Source of the DNA: Dendrolimus kikuchii
Taxonomy: Eukaryota; Arthropoda; Insecta; Lepidoptera; Lasiocampidae
Direction of reading: 5' to 3'
Length of the DNA: 64,000 nt
NCBI GenBank assembly: GCA_019925095.2
Contig: CM034390.1
Location: 223,501-287,500 of the forward strand
The position numbers and the translations under genes were made by a program. Under the pieces are notes generated by a model that saw only the letters and a list, made by a program, of their open reading frames with translations, was not told where the DNA came from and ran no database searches. This document shows, one piece after another, positions 20,301 through 31,450 of this stretch (positions are counted from its first letter, which is position 1; the number at the start of each line of letters is the position of its first letter).

Positions 20301-20972
20301 AAGTCAGTTAGAAAAGGCCCTTTAAAGTCTGTTATTTGTTAAACAGTGCGCTGCAGCACTCGAATATCATCTAAAGTTTTTTATCAGCGTTAATACGAAT
20401 AGTACCGTGTAGCTCAATTTGTTTCGTTGCAGTTCTGAGCCACAGTCAACTGATTTCCAGTAGATTAGTTTGAGGCAATGCTAATTCTGCGTTGTATATG
20501 TAATAATTCTATCAAATTATTACCACAAGTACCCGCTTTCCTAACCGCGTTATCCAATCACGTTTTCCCAGCCGCCATCTTCTGTTCCATACGACTATCC
20601 TTGTCGTACTTACCGCTGATCTAATACTGCTCGTCGTTACAAGTTAGTCTGCTGTCGACCCTCGTACGACGACCGGCACATCTAATCCACTACAATTTGC
20701 TATAAGTGCAGTTCTACCGCGCCGCGTGTGTTCAATTAATAATCGAAGGCCGCAAGAAGCAGACAAGCCAGAAGATTTGCTGCAAAACTCACAACTTGGT
20801 GATGAGCACGCATAGTTAGTGCAGCCTAGAGGCTCGTAGGTTAGTCTCACTTCTTACACACATACCAGCAATCATACCTACCACCGCCGTTTTTGATACG
20901 CGTTCAGTACCTATTACTGGGTTGTCGCGTTGACAATTTGCTGTATGGTAAAGCGTAGTCGTTGACTTCTTC
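20301..20972. other. No recognised feature upstream of a solo LTR
   Basis: No frame longer than ~70 codons. cgtcgttacaagttagtc at 20632 resembles an LTR-G start, but no partner end is seen. Confidence 0.4.
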
Positions 20973-20976
20973 ATAT

Positions 20977-21336
20977 TGTTACATACCGACAAAGACCGCA
21001 CACCTGCATGTTGTAAAAATTAGTGTCGGATAATCCTTGTTTTTATTGCATTGCATCGAAGCTTGCCAGATGTGCGGGTTAACGCGGCACCTTTGTCTCT
21101 ATTGTACAGTTTAGTATAAAACAATGTCCGAACGGAGGGGTGAATCGTGTGTAGTACTTTAGACTAGCGACATAGTGACAGACTTTGCGCGTGCTGAATT
21201 GCATAGAATCGTGCAGTGTGAACTGGTTGCATCCAGTTTTATTTGTAGCTGTTTTATACATGTTTGTACAGTTCTAATAAACTCTATAGTAAGTCCAACG
21301 GCATTTATTTTAATTCGAGTCCTGTAGCTCGTAATA
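20977..21336 (+). mobile_element. LTR-G solo LTR, 360 bp, TSD ATAT
   Basis: Starts tgttacataccgacaaag and ends with a decayed cgtaata. ATAT lies on both sides (20973-20976, 21337-21340). gttctaataaactctatag near the 3' end looks like the LTR polyadenylation region. No internal element remains, so it is a product of LTR-LTR recombination. Confidence 0.82.
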
Positions 21337-21340
21337 ATAT

Positions 21341-21689
21341 AAAGAAATAAACTAGCATGTTATATAAGAACCCTCATATCATTGTGTTGACGTCGCTTCG
21401 GTATTCATAGGTCGAGGGAATTGATTGTATGGCTAAAACATTAAAAAATCAATTACTCCGATAAAAATGCTTTAGTGCGATGTTAAAATGGACCATTTTC
21501 TTTAATCATCCCGGGATTTCTTCAACACACTGTTATGTTCTAACGGGAAACTGTTGTGGAATATGAGATCAAAAATCAAATGTCCCGGGCTGTTACAGAA
21601 TTTTCTACTAGGCGTATTGTGTTAAACATTTAAATATAGATAATTTTAGTTTTTATGGCAGTTTTTTTAGTCACAAGTCCTATACTGGT
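21341..21689. other. No recognised feature
   Basis: AT-rich. Two tcccggg(a/c) sites at 21510 and 21583 are the only notable words. Confidence 0.45.
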
Positions 21690-21994
21690 AATACATTTTT
21701 TTTATTGCATGAGTTCAGCAGACAGGCAGACTGCCCACCTGATGGCAAGCGGTTACTGTCACCTACAGACATTTGCAACACCAAAGGTGCTACAGATGCG
21801 CTGCTGCTTTCTAAAGGGTGACTGGAGCCTGGCTACTAATGCCGGAACACAACTCAAGGTTGTTATGGCGACATACTCTACACCAGGGGTGGTAGCCATC
21901 CAGTCGGACAAATGCCCTGTGGGTTGTTTTGTCGCCTCTTACGACAGGCCGCCCCAACGCACGAAATAGTATTCTATCTCCGTTCCTGCACGGA
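21690..21994 (-). mobile_element. SINE-B copy
   Basis: Near full-length with ~13 bp lost after atgccct (the accacctggct part). Ends ctgcacggatct. Confidence 0.88.
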
Positions 21995-22084
21995 TCTGTC
22001 ATAATGTCTTTAACGTGTACCATGTTTTTAAGCAAAATATATTGTAAATAAATTCTATTTCTTTTTTCAGATTATAAAACGATT

Positions 22085-22563
22085 TAATTACATATAATCG
22101 AATACAATGCAAGAAAACTTAACTTATTTGTATTGTATTCTACTCATAGTCCCTCAAGACTATAAGTAGAATACTGAGCCTAGATCACCGTCTTCTATGG
22201 GTAAGGTGCCCAGAAGGCTGGCTACGTTTCCTCGCTGGATCGCCATACTGATCCGTTGGCCGAGGTAAGCACCAGCCCTCTGATCACCCGAAGAGTCAAT
22301 GAGTCGTTCCGAAAAATTTTGGTACAGGCTCATGGCCTCAGGAGCCCACGATCCAAGCGTCTCGACAGCAAACGGCACAAACATATAACTCTCACTGAGG
22401 GTTGCATATTTGCGCCGCTTGAGTGCTTCGGCTGTTTCCGGACGTGTTTGGTAAATGGGATGCGGCTAACATGTCTACGCAAGTCGCATCCCACACCAAA
22501 GGCTTGCCACGCTGCCAGGGAATTAGAGTCATTCCGTCGGGACGCCTACCATCGTCACGTGTA
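22085..22563 (-). pseudogene. LINE-J C-terminal ORF and 3' UTR, longest copy
   Basis: On the minus strand: [20 protein letters not shown] with [14 protein letters not shown], then a one-base frameshift, [30 protein letters not shown], and SSGDQRAGAYLGQRISMAIQ ending at VFYL plus stop, then a 3' UTR. The RRPDGxT...PW.RG..L.WD.TC.D block followed by VPF.VETLG..GP and QRGN is a recurrent C-terminal module of invertebrate LINE ORFs. It is broken by the frameshift and lacks the polymerase. Confidence 0.78.
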
Positions 22564-22627
22564 ATAATAAATTATAAATTAATTACGTTGCAACGATATA
22601 TTAGATTACATTTAATGAAGATTATGA

Positions 22628-22733
22628 ATGTCAAAGAAGCAAGTGAGGTGTGTAAGAATAAGCCTAAATGGCGCTCTGTTGTTCGTGCCTACCCCGCAGG
22701 GGAGCTGGCGTGAAGTTATGTATGTATGTATGT
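22628..22733 (+). mobile_element. RTE-A 3' end, 106 bp, 10-bp TSD
   Basis: aagattatga at 22618-22627 and 22734-22743. Part of the left TSD continues seamlessly into the element sequence, so the exact 5' junction is ambiguous by a few bases. Confidence 0.9.
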
Positions 22734-22743
22734 AAGATTATGA

Positions 22744-23032
22744 CATGTTGTATGTCACTTAAATGTGAAGTTGACATAAATGGGTCAAATGCAGTTTGTT
22801 TGAAGTTGTGTAATGTTCCCCCACTGTCCTTTAATCTGACTGTGTATTTTTACAGCGTAAAGTCAAAGCTCTGTGAATCCGAGATCGGATTCGTTTGAAA
22901 CCTTGCTATCTTATTACACAGGTCCGGTGCATGGCTGGAGGGGGTTACAGGAAGAGGAGAAAGGGAGGGGAAGGGGGGGTGAAGCTACGGCGCAACGTTT
23001 TGTTGTAAAAATGTACATGGAATGTTTCATTT
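22744..23032. other. Purine-rich stretch, no gene
   Basis: 22938-22985 is a nearly pure G/A run (gaagaggagaaagggagggg) able to form triplex or G-rich structures. Confidence 0.5.
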
Positions 23033-23331
23033 ATTTTTTTTATTGCAGGACTTCAGCAGACAGGCAAAGGAAAGCGGTTACCATCACCTATGGACATTTG
23101 CAACACCAAAGGTGATACAAATGCGCTGCTGCTCTCTTAAGGGAGTCTGGAACCTGGTCACTAATGCCGGAACACAACTCAAGGTTGTTATGGCGGCATA
23201 CTCTAGACTAGGGGTGGTAGCCATCCCGTCGGGCAAATATCCTACCACCTGGCTGTGGGTAGTTTTGTCGCCTCTTACGACAGGCCGCCTCAACGCAGGA
23301 AATTGTATTCTTTCTCCGTTCCTGCACGGAT
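23033..23331 (-). mobile_element. SINE-B copy
   Basis: Near full-length with a 16-bp deletion removing the cggcccacttgatgg part near its 3' end. The 5' end ctgcacggataaaa is conserved. Confidence 0.9.
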
Positions 23332-23381
23332 AAAAGTACCAAGTACCAAAATAACATAGATTTATACCCCTATTAATATCT

Positions 23382-23578
23382 ACATACATACAGACATAAC
23401 TTCACGCCAGTTCGCTTGCGGGGTAGGCACGAACAACAGAGCGCCATTCAGGCTTATTCTTACACACCTCACTCGCTTCTTTGACATTCATTGCTCTTGT
23501 CTGTTCTTAAGGCTCTTGACATCACCTTCTAGTACACGATCAATTTGATCATGGAAGGTATGTCGTGGCCTTCCACGA
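23382..23578 (-). mobile_element. RTE-A 3' end, 197 bp, 13-bp TSD
   Basis: cctattaatatct at 23369-23381 and 23579-23591. A short deletion removes the tgcatgacaag part. Confidence 0.93.
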
Positions 23579-23591
23579 CCTATTAATATCT

Positions 23592-23946
23592 GTAACTATA
23601 TATCCTTATATAGAGTAGGTTGTGTTTAGTTGTTGAGCAGAGGCCTTACCATCTGTATGTTATCCCGGGATAAGTGAGGATTATCGAACAAAGGATAATG
23701 AGTGAATGGGTAGCTGTAATTCGTATTTCGCGTGTCTATAATATATTGTTCCGTCATTTTTCTTAGTATTTCACGTCCTTCGGCAGTGGAGCTGTGACGC
23801 AACATATCGCTCCACCTTTCATCTTATACGCGACTCGAGAAAACTGCAAATAATAAATCAGTGTTTGGAAAATACCTACCTAACATGTATTACTATAGTT
23901 ATGATGCAGTGTATGTGTTTAAAGTTAAAATCGACAAGACAACACA
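23592..23946. other. No recognised feature
   Basis: AT-rich, no long frame and no repeat partner in the window. Confidence 0.5.
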
Positions 23947-24060
23947 CTGCTAGGTGATTGCCCGATTGGAATGGCTTTTGGACTAACCGCCATAATAAAC
24001 TTAAGTCGTAGTCCGGCATTATTGGACAATTCCAGTCCCCTCGAAGGCCCACCACGCGTT
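23947..24060 (+). mobile_element. Very diverged SINE-B fragment
   Basis: taggtgattgcccgattgga...ccgccataataaactta...ccggcattattggacaattcc keeps the order of SINE-B with many substitutions: an old copy. Confidence 0.6.
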
Positions 24061-24516
24061 GACGACGGTCCTGGTGTTACTATGCATCAGGTAGTCTGTC
24101 AACCAGTCTATAGAACTCCAGCAACAAAAGACAATCGCATTCTACAGCTCAACGCGTCGTAGTCCTTCGTTTAACTCGCTTGTGCATACAATACTTCTAA
24201 TCCTGGAGCATTCGTTTTGGAGAGTGTGCAGTTGAACTGTTTGACCAAACAACAAGGCACTCTGGTCTACGTCTGCGTTTCACAGTGGAAACGCCATCAG
24301 TGCGAAGGAAACGTTTCACCTCCACGCTCCTTCTACGTAAGGCAGTTGTAGGATGCACTACCAGAGTCTGTGTTTCCCTAAAAGTACAATCCGGGTAACT
24401 TCAAGTCTTCTGTGAATATATACTATCTAGGAAAGCATGTTCGATCTTCGACCGAATCGTCGTCCGATATTATGCGTAATCATGGTCAAACACGAACCTA
24501 TTTATCATAAAATTTT
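24061..24516. other. No recognised feature
   Basis: Moderate GC with no long frame. No repeat partner in this window. Confidence 0.45.
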
Positions 24517-24519
24517 GCC

Positions 24520-24750
24520 AGGTGATAGGGTATTTGCTCGACTGGATGGCGAGCACCCCTGGTCTAGAGTATGCCGCCATAACAACCTTGTATTGTGTTC
24601 CGGCATTAGTGACTAGGTTCCAGTCTCCCTTAAGAGAGCAGCAGCGCATTGGTAGCACATTTGGTGTAGCAAATGCCCATAGGCGATGGTAACCGCTTTC
24701 CATAAAGTGGGCCGTCTGCCTGTCTGCTGAACTCCTGCAATTAAAAAAAA
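24520..24750 (+). mobile_element. SINE-B short form
   Basis: Starts at gccaggtgatagggtatttg, the same breakpoint as the copies at 51571-51800 and 58736-58975, and continues to ctgcaattaaaaaaaa. Confidence 0.85.
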
Positions 24751-24755
24751 ATAAA

Positions 24756-25689
24756 AAATAAAAGAATCATCCAATCCCTGCGACTTTGAGCAGGTGATTG
24801 GTCCATCAGGCTAGGCCCGGTCAATCAGGACTTTTCTGCTCCGCCATTGGTCCAGCAACAGACGAGCCCTGTCAGAGCTATTTTTTTCTCTTTATTTACT
24901 TGGGACTTTTGCCACATTGGCATGTCAGCCCCATCATCTCCTAAACATACAACAACGTCTTTATTTTAAATTAAAATTATTAGCTGGCTAACAAACTAGT
25001 CTCTTTTGAGGCTGGCTCAGCCAAAATTCCTGTAGAACTACTTACATCAAAATGATTTAGTTCCAACTCCCTCATCAATTGTTCTCTGCCATATTTATTT
25101 CTGCGGCATTCCGTTAAAAGATTTCGGACATCAGGCAGTTGGAAGATTCAACTTTGTCTATGAGATAGCTAAAACTTCTTGCAGAGAAATGTCTTGTTCG
25201 GATTACTTCACAGATATGTTTGTTGACTTGGTTGTCTTACGAATATACTATTACGGTCTCGATTTCAAAGTTTATGTTGCAAATAGTTGATAATTAATCT
25301 TAGTGCTTAAGTTTGACGGTGAATCAAGCATCAAGTGTCTGTTAAAAGTCTGCTAATCTGGGACCTTAAAAGTTTTCCATGAGATTAAAACCTCCATTGC
25401 GAAGCAGGCGGCCAGAGTGACAACAAAAGGTTACGTCCCAATTGCGGGCGAACAACAGGCCTCGCACAAAATTAATGTTCCTTTCCGAGAAATTTTAGCC
25501 GATTCGCTCCCCACCGCTTATTTTCGGTGGACTGCTTTGTAAGTAGTTTGTCGTAAATAATTTTGCGTTGCTGGGGGATATTGTAAATAGTATATAAGTA
25601 CGAATAAGCCGGCACCCGCTTTGTCACTAAAGCGGCGCCTTCCACAACTCGCAAATTTGCTCCTTAATTAGAAGATAATGATGTTATTG
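24756..25689. other. No gene recognised
   Basis: 934 bp with no confident match. 24785-24865 repeats attggtcca(t/g)ca. 25390-25520 and 25580-25660 are somewhat GC-richer. A 60-codon minus frame (25472-25654) has no recognisable family. Confidence 0.4.
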
Positions 25690-26065
25690 TCGTCAGCCAT
25701 TTGCAGTCCACTGCTGGACGTAAGCCTCCCCAAGACGGCGCCACTCATCCCTGTCCTCCGATTTCCTCAGCCAGCGCCTACCAGCGACCTTGCATAGGTC
25801 GTCGGTCCATCGGGCTGGAGGGCGTCCGACACTACGTTTACCGAGACGCGGTCTCCACTCCAGGACTGGTCTGCTCCACTTCAACTTGCTAATCTTGTGA
25901 GCTATGTCGGTTACCTTGGTTCTCTTACGGATATCCTCATTTCTAATTTTATCCATAAGAGAAACACCCAACATAGCTCGCTCCATAGCCCGTTGAGCGA
26001 CTTGGAACTTGTGGACCAATCCTGCCGTAAGTGTCCATGTCTCGGCCCCGTAGGTCAGGACGTGA
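25690..26065 (-). pseudogene. Second RTE-type LINE, reverse transcriptase C-terminus
   Basis: Minus frame: LTYGAETWTL-like start, VHKFQVAQRAMERAMLGVSL, KIRNEDIRKRTKVTDIA, VLEWRPR, SVGRPPARWTDDL and EAYVQQWTANG plus stop. This is the lepidopteran RTE-type endonuclease/reverse transcriptase C-terminus, distinct from RTE-A. About 16 residues between KLKW and PVLEWRP (the usual AGHxARR..GRWG part) are missing in frame. 5'-truncated, no catalytic domain. Confidence 0.82.
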
Positions 26066-26069
26066 TGTT

Positions 26070-26230
26070 ATAATACTAATTAATATTATATATGTGAATT
26101 TGACTTTGGTTGTTATCCCTTTCAAGCCATAACTGCGCAGTGGTCGTCACGAAATTTTGCATACACGTTGCCAGGGTTATAGAAAAGGACATAAGGTACC
26201 TTTAATGAGAAAAAAGTACATATCCTAAAG
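26070..26230. repeat. Unclassified Helitron-like repeat fragment
   Basis: ataactgcgcagtggtcgtc, acgaaattttgcatacacgt and gaaaaggacataaggtacc resemble a group of short insect repeats built like Heli-3. No termini visible. Confidence 0.35.
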
Positions 26231-26374
26231 GATACCTTCGCATCCTGTGTTGCAATTCGTTAACAAATACAGCGTCATGGCGACGAGGATGACATTCACA
26301 CCACAATCTTGATGTTCTCATAGTTCGTTCCATCGTCGCTAGATAGCGTTGCAGGTATTCATGAAGAGGTATTT

Positions 26375-26560
26375 TGAATTAAAAATTAATTTTGACGTTT
26401 CTAAGAATGACGTTTACTAATGACGTCGTTTCGGCGATATAGACAAATATAGGGCAAAAGATGGCGCTGCGGTCACTTGCTTTTGGGGCTGCCGTTGCAA
26501 ATCAAGAACAAATACGTCAGGCTTATGGCAACGCAAATGAAGTTTCTTTGCCACATGTAC
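26375..26560. repeat. Dispersed repeat related to 8871-9035
   Basis: gatggcgctgcggtcacttg and cttatggcaacgcaaatgaa match the order at 8940-9025. Confidence 0.45.
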
Positions 26561-26631
26561 TTAATATTAAAAATTCGAAATTCAACGGTAAAGCTACGGG
26601 AGGAGAAAATTAGGCTCATAGTATAGGGAGA

Positions 26632-26926
26632 CTATTTTTTTTTATTGCAGGAGATCAGCAGACAGGCAGACGGCCCAGTTGATGGAAAGCGGTTACCATA
26701 GCGGTTGCTACAATTGTGCTGCTGCTCTCTTAAGGGAGACTGGAACCTGCTCACTAATGCCGGAACACAACACAAGTTTGTTATGGCGGCATACTCTAGA
26801 CCAGGGGTGGTCGCCATCCAGTCGAGCAAATACTCTACCACCTAGCTGTGGGTTGTTTAGTCGCCTTCTACGACAGGTCGCCGGGCCGCAGGAAATTGTA
26901 TTCTTTCTCCGTTCCTGCACGGATAA
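26632..26926 (-). mobile_element. SINE-B copy
   Basis: Near full-length. It lacks the tttgcaacaccaaagg segment. 5' end ctgcacggataaaa intact. Confidence 0.9.
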
Positions 26927-26985
26927 AACACGTTTAGGAGGAGTTCACTATCAACACGTCCAGAAGAACTATATATATAAAGATA
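26927..26985 (-). mobile_element. Heli-1 5' fragment
   Basis: gtttaggaggagttcactat...aactatatatataaagat matches the start of Heli-1 (reverse), directly abutting SINE-B. Confidence 0.65.
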
Positions 26986-27462
26986 GACTATCGCAAATAT
27001 TTTGCGAGGCTTTTTTCAAACACACTGTAGAGCTTTGGCATTTAAGACTTTCAAAGCAAAATCTAGTACAATTGATAAGAGAATGAATTAGAACATTCCA
27101 TTAGGTATCTTTCTATAGGAGTACATCGGCAGGCGGTATATCCTGCGAAATGCGGTTTTCGTACGAAATAACCCGGCCGAGTTGAATGGTTAGCTGTTGA
27201 GCCCGAGCGAGTGTCGCGCGAAGCCCCTTTGAAACTCGATCGGGTTACTCGATCGAGTGGTGCCGACGTGTCACAGAATGGCGGCGCGGTTGCCTAATGC
27301 CTATATCGGGTTTTATATACATTTTATTATGTCTAAATCAGATTTAACATTTTCTCGACTGTCACATTGTAACGGGCAGGAGAATCAGAATGGAGTAATG
27401 ACGACAGGTTATTGCTGTAATAAAATTGAGCAGATCAATGACACTTGTTGCAACTTGTTTTT
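26986..27462. other. No gene recognised
   Basis: 27230-27262 has the inverted words ctcgatcgggttactcgatcgag in a GC-richer patch. No coding family identified. Confidence 0.4.
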
Positions 27463-27751
27463 ATCCGTGCAGGAACGGAGAAAGAATACAATTTCCTGCG
27501 GCCGGGCGGCCTGTCGTAAGAGGCGACTTAATAACCCACAGCCAGGTGGTAGGGTCTGGTCTATAGTATGCCGCCATAACAACCTTGAGTTGTGTTCCGG
27601 CATTAGTGACCAGGTTCCAGTTTCCCTTAAGAGCGCAGCAGAGCATTTGTAGCAACTTTGGTGTTGCAAATGTCCATAAGCGATGGTAACCGCTTTCCAT
27701 CAAGTGGGCCGTCTGCCTGTCTGCTGATCTCTGGCAATAAAAAAAAAAAAT
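27463..27751 (+). mobile_element. SINE-B copy
   Basis: Starts atccgtgcaggaacggagaa and ends ggcaataaaaaaaaaa. A ~39-bp deletion joins ggtagggt to ctggtctatag. Confidence 0.9.
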
Positions 27752-27752
27752 C

Positions 27753-28735
27753 TAAAATTAATGTAGTGAAAATTTGTTTAGGCACGATAGCACTTCTGTG
27801 GGTATTGATAAGACTGAAGCGTCACGCGTCACGTTCGGCTATGTAACAATCGTTCGGGTAAAGTCGGCTCGAATCGAGAGATATAGTACACGCGTAAGGC
27901 GTTTTCACTTCTATCATGTGTGTCGAAAATACCATATATTTAGAATTAAGAAATGTCTAAATCACATCTATGATTGCGATGTACGTCACTAGATGGCGTT
28001 GTTCATTTTCGATGCACACAATGGTTTGCTGCACTCCGCTGGTTTGCTTTTTGTGGCCACGGCGTTTGCTATATAAGTTTCAGATCGGTTAACAAGTATG
28101 TCTGTGCGTTTTATTTGTGTACATAAGTGAATTCAACAATGTGGATGTGCTCTGCTTAAGGAGTTTTCTAGTACTCCAGTATGTCAGGTCAAAAGTCGTT
28201 CTTCATTGTCACATCTCAAACTTTCGTAGACCGCATCGACCGCTCACTGAAACGCTTGAGCGATTCCGCCAAAGAAGCCCGGATTTCAAGCAGAGAAGAG
28301 AAAACGTCCTTGCATGATTTTTTTGAAGAAGAGGAAGGTATACTCTGTGGTCCAGGCAGCAGCAGCAGATTGATGATGATGGCGTTTTTCTAAAAACACG
28401 ATTTTTTTCAAACTGCTGCCATGATATCTCAAAAACTAGTTGATTGATTCTGCTCGAATGTATACAGCATCTTTGGTACATATATATAATTACAAGTTCA
28501 ACAAAGCTAATTAAAATTGCTTCGTTAGTTTTCTTTTTAGCAGCTAAATAAATCGTAAAAAAGCCAGAAATTGAATGTTTTTAAAGCGTATAAAAAATAT
28601 TTTTGGTGTTTTGACTTTATTTTGGTTTCATGTAGAGCCTCAAGTCTCACAATTAAAATTCTTCTTTCTTTCTACTTCCAACTTCCCTATCCCAGCCCTG
28701 TATTCCAATCCCATATTTCATCCCCCTATCCGATC
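27753..28735. other. Mostly unclassified stretch around the speculative ORF
   Basis: Apart from 28066-28393 it is AT-rich with no repeat partner in the window. 27985-28065 is moderately GC-rich (ggtttgctgcactccgctgg). Confidence 0.4.
28066..28393 (+). CDS. Speculative small ORF with TATA-like sequence upstream
   Basis: A 70-codon frame at 28181-28393 (MSGQKSFFIVTSQTF... to a stop) follows tgctatataagtttcag at 28066-28082. It is basic then acidic (KRLSDSAKEAR; DFFEEEEG), with no family I recognise, no signal peptide and no membrane segment. The TATA element and the following sequence could equally be an LTR or a chance match. No second copy is seen in the window, so it is not obviously repeat-derived. 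Coding status is unproven. Confidence 0.2.
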
Positions 28736-29100
28736 CTAAAGGCTGGCAACGCATTGGCTACACTCCTGGTGTTGCAAACCTCTATAGGCGACGGGGACCA
28801 CTTTCCATGAGCTGGGCCGTCTGTTTATTTATAGCTGGAGTACAGCAGACAGGCAGATCTGATGGAAAGTGGTTACCATCGCCTATAGACATTTGCAACA
28901 CTAGAGATGCTACAAATGCGCTGCTAAAGAAAACTGGAGCTTGGCCCATAAATGCCGGAATGCAACTCAAGCTTGTTATGGAGGCATAGTCTAGACCACA
29001 AGTAGTAGCCACCCCGAGCAAATATCCTACCACCTTGTTTTGTCGCCTAGTACGATAGGCTACCCGTCCGCAGGATATTGTATTTTTTAAAATCTCTAAT
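28736..29100. mobile_element. Facing pair of diverged SINE-B-like fragments
   Basis: 28736-28850 is plus-oriented (taaaggctggcaacgcattgg, tctataggcgacggggacca). 28850-29085 is reverse (cagcagacaggcagatctga to ccgcaggatattgtat). They form an imperfect inverted repeat. The first has the older LINE-3'-UTR-like form also seen at 12485-12620. Confidence 0.65.
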
Positions 29101-29159
29101 ATCCTGTCTGTTTGCAATAAAAAAGACATCTTCATTATTATAGATTTTAATATACTTAG

Positions 29160-29429
29160 CGGAGCGGAGAAAGAATACAATTTCCTGCGGCCTTGCGGCC
29201 TGTCGTAAGAGGCGACTTAACAACCCACAGCCAGGTGGTAGGGCAATTGTCCGACTGGATGGCTACTACCCAGCAACAACCTTGAGTTGTGTTCCGGCAT
29301 TAGTGACCAGGTTCCAGTCTGCTTTAAGAGAGCAGCAGCGCATTTGTAGCACCTTTGCTGTTGCAAATGTCCATAGGCGATGGTAACCTGTCGTCTGCCT
29401 GTCTGCTGAACTCCTGCAATAAAAAAAAA
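29160..29429 (+). mobile_element. SINE-B copy
   Basis: Starts agcggagaaagaatacaatt (first ~12 bp lost). Deletion of cctggtctaaagtatgtcgc. Ends ctgcaataaaaaaaa. Confidence 0.88.
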
Positions 29430-29546
29430 TCTAACTAAAATAATATTTTAATTTGCTTCCATATACTGCCTTGCTCTTGGAAAAAATTTCTTACAAGTTT
29501 GAACATTCATGGCCCAAAGAGTTCGAAGTTAGTAAAATGGTCGAGT

Positions 29547-30203
29547 ACATACATACATAACTTCACGCCAGTTCCCTTACGGGGTAGGCACGAACAACAG
29601 AGTGCCATTTAGGCTTATTCTTACACACCTCACTTGCCTCTTTGACATTCATAACTCTTGTCATGCAAGCTCGTCTGTTCTTAAGACTCCTGACATCACC
29701 TTCTGCTAGTACACGATCAATTTGATCATGGAAGGTGTGTCGTGGCCTTCCACGACTTCTGCATCCATCCACTTTTGCATTGTATATCTGTTTAGTCATT
29801 CTTTCATCACACATTTCCTTACCTTCATCCCGACACTCTCTTTCAGAGCAACTCTCTTTCTTACTTCGGTATTACGAACGCGGTCCGCGAGCGTCACTCC
29901 GCAGATTTAGCGCAGTGCTCGCATCTCGACCGCGTTTGCTCTACTTTTATGCTCTCTCTTCCATACGTGAGCGTTGGTACCAGCACCGCGTTGTGTATGG
30001 CGAGCTGGGCCTTCTGGCTGAGGTTCTTAGCGCCTAGAAGTTTACCTAACGCTCCATTCACACTATTCCCCAAATTCACTCTTCTTTCTATGTCAGCGGT
30101 GTACCTTCCATCCCTGCTAAAAGCACATCCAAGATATACAAACTCATTCACTTGCTCTAGCATAACATCATCGACCATTATCCTTGCATTCGTTCTGGTC
30201 GAA
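29547..30203 (-). mobile_element. RTE-A 3' half, second-longest copy
   Basis: The minus strand covers ARIMVDDVMLEQVNEFVYLG through LTYGRES to GRPRHTF and a VRELA terminus. The segment coding MLRWFGHVERM is deleted (29810 junction), and 29930-29960 lacks part of the SWVWKKEHESR codons. Flanks share tggtcga, a possible short TSD. Confidence 0.88.
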
Positions 30204-30516
30204 GCTTCCTAAAAATATGGCGTGATTGCAACAGGCGTTGGGTGAAAGCTTCCTTCCAATGTCGATTATTCCATTAAGCATGCTCGTGCCAATAATATTA
30301 TACCCAGTGGGCCCCCCGGTGCGTGACCTATCTGCGAACACGCGATATACCCCTGCAAATATGTTTGTTAACAATTTCTCGAGGCTCCCCCACGCGATTA
30401 CCATAAATGGATACTATGTCTTATAAAAGACTGATGTGTTTATTAAATTTCAAATATCTTTTCCAAAATATGAGTTTGATTCAATATTTCATAGATTTAT
30501 TTTGCTTATGTTCTTT
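30204..30516. other. No gene recognised
   Basis: A 78-codon minus frame at 30168-30404 (WGSLEKLLTNIFAGVYRVF, TSMLNGIIDIGRKLSP) crosses the RTE-A boundary, so as a unit it is not genuine. The part right of 30206 may derive from an element I do not recognise. Confidence 0.35.
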
Positions 30517-30831
30517 TTTTTTTATTAACTCCTGAGTTCAGCAGACAGGCAGACGGCCCACTGGATGTAAAGCGGTTACCATCGCCTATGGACATTTGCA
30601 ACACCAAAGGTGCTACAAATGCGCTGCTGTTCTCTTAAGTGAGTCTGGAACCTGGTCACTAATGCCGAAACACAACTCAAAGTTGTTATGGCGGCATGCT
30701 CTAGACCAGGGGTGGTCGCCATCCAGTCGGGCAAATACCCTACCACCTGGCTGTGGGATGTTTAGTCGCCTCTTACGACAGGCCGCCCGGCCGCAGGAAA
30801 TTGTATTCTTTCTCCGTTCCTGCACGGATAA
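30517..30831 (-). mobile_element. SINE-B copy, near full length
   Basis: From a T-rich run and ctgagttcagcagacaggc to ctgcacggataaag. Among the most complete copies. Confidence 0.92.
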
Positions 30832-30889
30832 AGTTCGTACTCACTAATGTCAGTGTCAGTTTAGCGCAGATGTGACGCGACATTGTTAT

Positions 30890-30936
30890 TGTTACGAGTT
30901 GGCGGGACTCGAATTAAAATGCCGTTAGAATTATTA
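30890..30936 (-). mobile_element. LTR-G 3' end fragment
   Basis: tgttacgagttggcgggact...atgccgttagaattattata, reverse of the LTR end, preceded by ttat. Truncated by RTE-A. Confidence 0.72.
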
Positions 30937-31320
30937 TAAGCGAGAGTTGGGTATGGAAGTGAGAGCAGGAAAGTAGAGTAAACGCGGTCGAGATGCGAGC
31001 TCAGCGCAAAATCTGCGGAGTGACGCTCGCGGACCGCGTTCGTAATACCGAAGTAAGAAAGGGAGTTGGTCTGAAAGAGAGTGTCGGGGTGAAGGTAAGG
31101 AAAGGAATGCTCCGGTGGTTCGGGCATGATGAAAGAATGACTAAACAGATATACAATGCAAAAGTGGATGGATACAGAAGTCGTGGAAGGCCACGACACA
31201 CCTTCCATGATCAAATTGATCGTGTACTAGCAGAATGTGATGTCAGGAGCCTTAAGAACAGACGAGCGTGCATGACAAGAGCTATCAATGTCAAAGAAGC
31301 AAGTGAGTTCGTGCCTACCC
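30937..31320 (+). mobile_element. RTE-A fragment, truncated at both ends
   Basis: Runs from ESWVWK-like codons through VTLADRVRNTEVRKGVGLK, MLRWFGHDERMTKQIYNAKV and GRPRHTF to NVKEASE, then skips to VPTPQGG. An 18-bp in-frame deletion fuses FGH to DERM, and the 3' tail is lost. No TSD. Confidence 0.86.
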
Positions 31321-31450
31321 CGCAAGGGGGTTGATCGTAGAAGGGTGAAAATTGAGGATTGTATGTATTTTTGTATGTTGTATCATAAAAAAATAGAAAT
31401 TAAAAATTTTGTCTAAAAAATAAAAATAAAAATTTAGGGGTATTTGCTAT
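31321..31450 (-). mobile_element. Heli-1 long-form internal fragment
   Basis: gggttgatcgtagaagggtgaaaattg matches the ~13092-13120 part of the long Heli-1. Both ends are missing. Confidence 0.55.
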
